Below, piece by piece: positions 5,791 through 5,976 of a stretch of DNA of 5,976 nucleotides. How positions within the stretch are numbered: position 1 is the first letter of the stretch; each line of letters starts with the position of its first letter. The stretch comes from Patescibacteria group bacterium. GTDB lineage: Bacteria > Patescibacteriota > Microgenomatia > UBA10105. The notes below the pieces were generated by a model. That model was not told the DNA's origin. It worked only from the letters and a program-made list of their open reading frames with translations, and did no database searches. The stretch lies in NCBI GenBank assembly GCA_003524845.1, contig DQGR01000046.1, positions 9,196-15,171 on the forward strand, written 5' to 3'. The position numbers and the translations under genes are program-made.

Positions 5791-5819
5791 ATAATACGAG
5801 TTGCCGAATATAATCGCAA
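5791..5819 (-). promoter_or_regulatory. Promoter of the minus-strand glycosyltransferase gene
   Basis: On the minus strand, TTGCGA (-35, 5814-5819) is followed after 17 bp by TATTAT (-10, 5791-5796), matching the consensus at four and five of six bases. Transcription would start near 5784, giving a leader of about 12 bases before the ATG at 5772. That leader has no Shine-Dalgarno, so expression would be near-leaderless. Confidence 0.5.
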
Positions 5820-5820
5820 C
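5800..5820. repeat. Inverted repeat GTTGC...GCAAC over the minus-strand promoter
   Basis: GTTGC (5800-5804) and GCAAC (5816-5820) form 5-bp arms 11 bases apart. They cover the -35 and most of the spacer of the minus-strand promoter, a position where a bound dimer would block RNA polymerase. The arms are short, so chance is a real alternative. Confidence 0.3.
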
Positions 5821-5906
5821 GTGATTATGTTTATACTTAAGATTTGCTGGGAAACGTTTTTATTATCCAAATTCGTGATAAAAATTAAGTTAACATAAAA
5901 ACAAGT

Positions 5907-5945
5907 TATAATAGTCACTGTACAAAAATGTTTTTAAGGAGGTGA
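5907..5945 (+). promoter_or_regulatory. -10 box and strong Shine-Dalgarno of the gene starting at 5948
   Basis: TATAAT (5907-5912) is a perfect -10 box. The best -35 at normal spacing is TTAAGT (5885-5890, 16 bp), which is weak; TTAACA at 5890-5895 is better in sequence but only 11 bp away. Transcription would start near 5919. AAGGAGGTGA (5936-5945) matches the 16S rRNA tail over ten bases and ends 2 bases before the ATG. Confidence 0.55.
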
Positions 5946-5947
5946 AT

Positions 5948-5976
5948 ATGGTTACTAAAGTTCATGTGTGTGATGG
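5948..5976 (+). CDS. Start of an unidentified gene (3' end outside the window)
   Basis: Only nine full codons are visible, MVTKVHVCD, followed by GG, so the next residue is Gly. The near-perfect Shine-Dalgarno and the TATAAT box make the start convincing and suggest strong expression. A Cys at position 8 next to Asp-Gly could begin a metal-binding knuckle, but ten residues do not allow a family call. It is transcribed away from the minus-strand glycosyltransferase across a 175-bp shared upstream region. Confidence 0.65.

Overview
The window looks like part of a chromosome from a small-genome, AT-rich bacterium, most likely a Patescibacteria/CPR member and possibly Microgenomates. The main basis is the membrane glycosyltransferase at 2562-4205. 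Its first-loop pattern (DWDE, then a TGKDEY stretch, then PP.LIYL) and its later FLF...GLLYWWELPILLFGI segment are ones I associate with the expanded GT-C family of that group; this comes from memory, not from a search. Genes end in TAG, TAA and TGA, and the glycosyltransferase stops at TGA, so the standard bacterial code fits and there is no sign of UGA recoding.

Layout: (1) 1-435, the C-terminal end of SecA, with its linker and zinc-binding SEC-C tail. (2) 436-2561, a visibly more AT-rich accessory stretch. It carries a small secreted protein (550-780), a single-pass membrane protein of unknown function (785-1447), and a DUF433 antitoxin-like / DUF5615 PIN-like toxin pair (1670-1984 and 1953-2267). 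The remaining DNA is non-coding and rich in small palindromes. (3) 2562-4205 (+) and 4219-5772 (-), two large multi-membrane GT-C type glycosyltransferase-like genes that converge with only 13 bp between their stop codons. (4) 5773-5947, a divergent intergenic region with one promoter candidate on each strand. (5) 5948-5976, the first codons of another gene, behind a near-perfect Shine-Dalgarno sequence.

The most interesting points lie in the accessory stretch. The toxin reading frame stops at 2267, but the +1 frame immediately downstream encodes what looks like its natural C-terminus (to 2349). One extra T in the TTTT run at 2250-2253 would explain this. Palindromes and a repeated CTTTTAG motif flank the toxin-antitoxin cassette, and two promoter candidates sit before the antitoxin, one of which would give an almost leaderless mRNA. 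The glycosyltransferase at 2562 is preceded by a strong Shine-Dalgarno and a short leader reading frame, which lies in the same frame as the enzyme and is separated from it by one TAG codon.

Functionally the window joins general secretion (SecA) with exported or envelope proteins and two lipid-linked-sugar transferases, so much of it concerns the cell surface. The toxin-antitoxin pair is an independent accessory cassette. I found no rRNA, tRNA, CRISPR array or insertion sequence.
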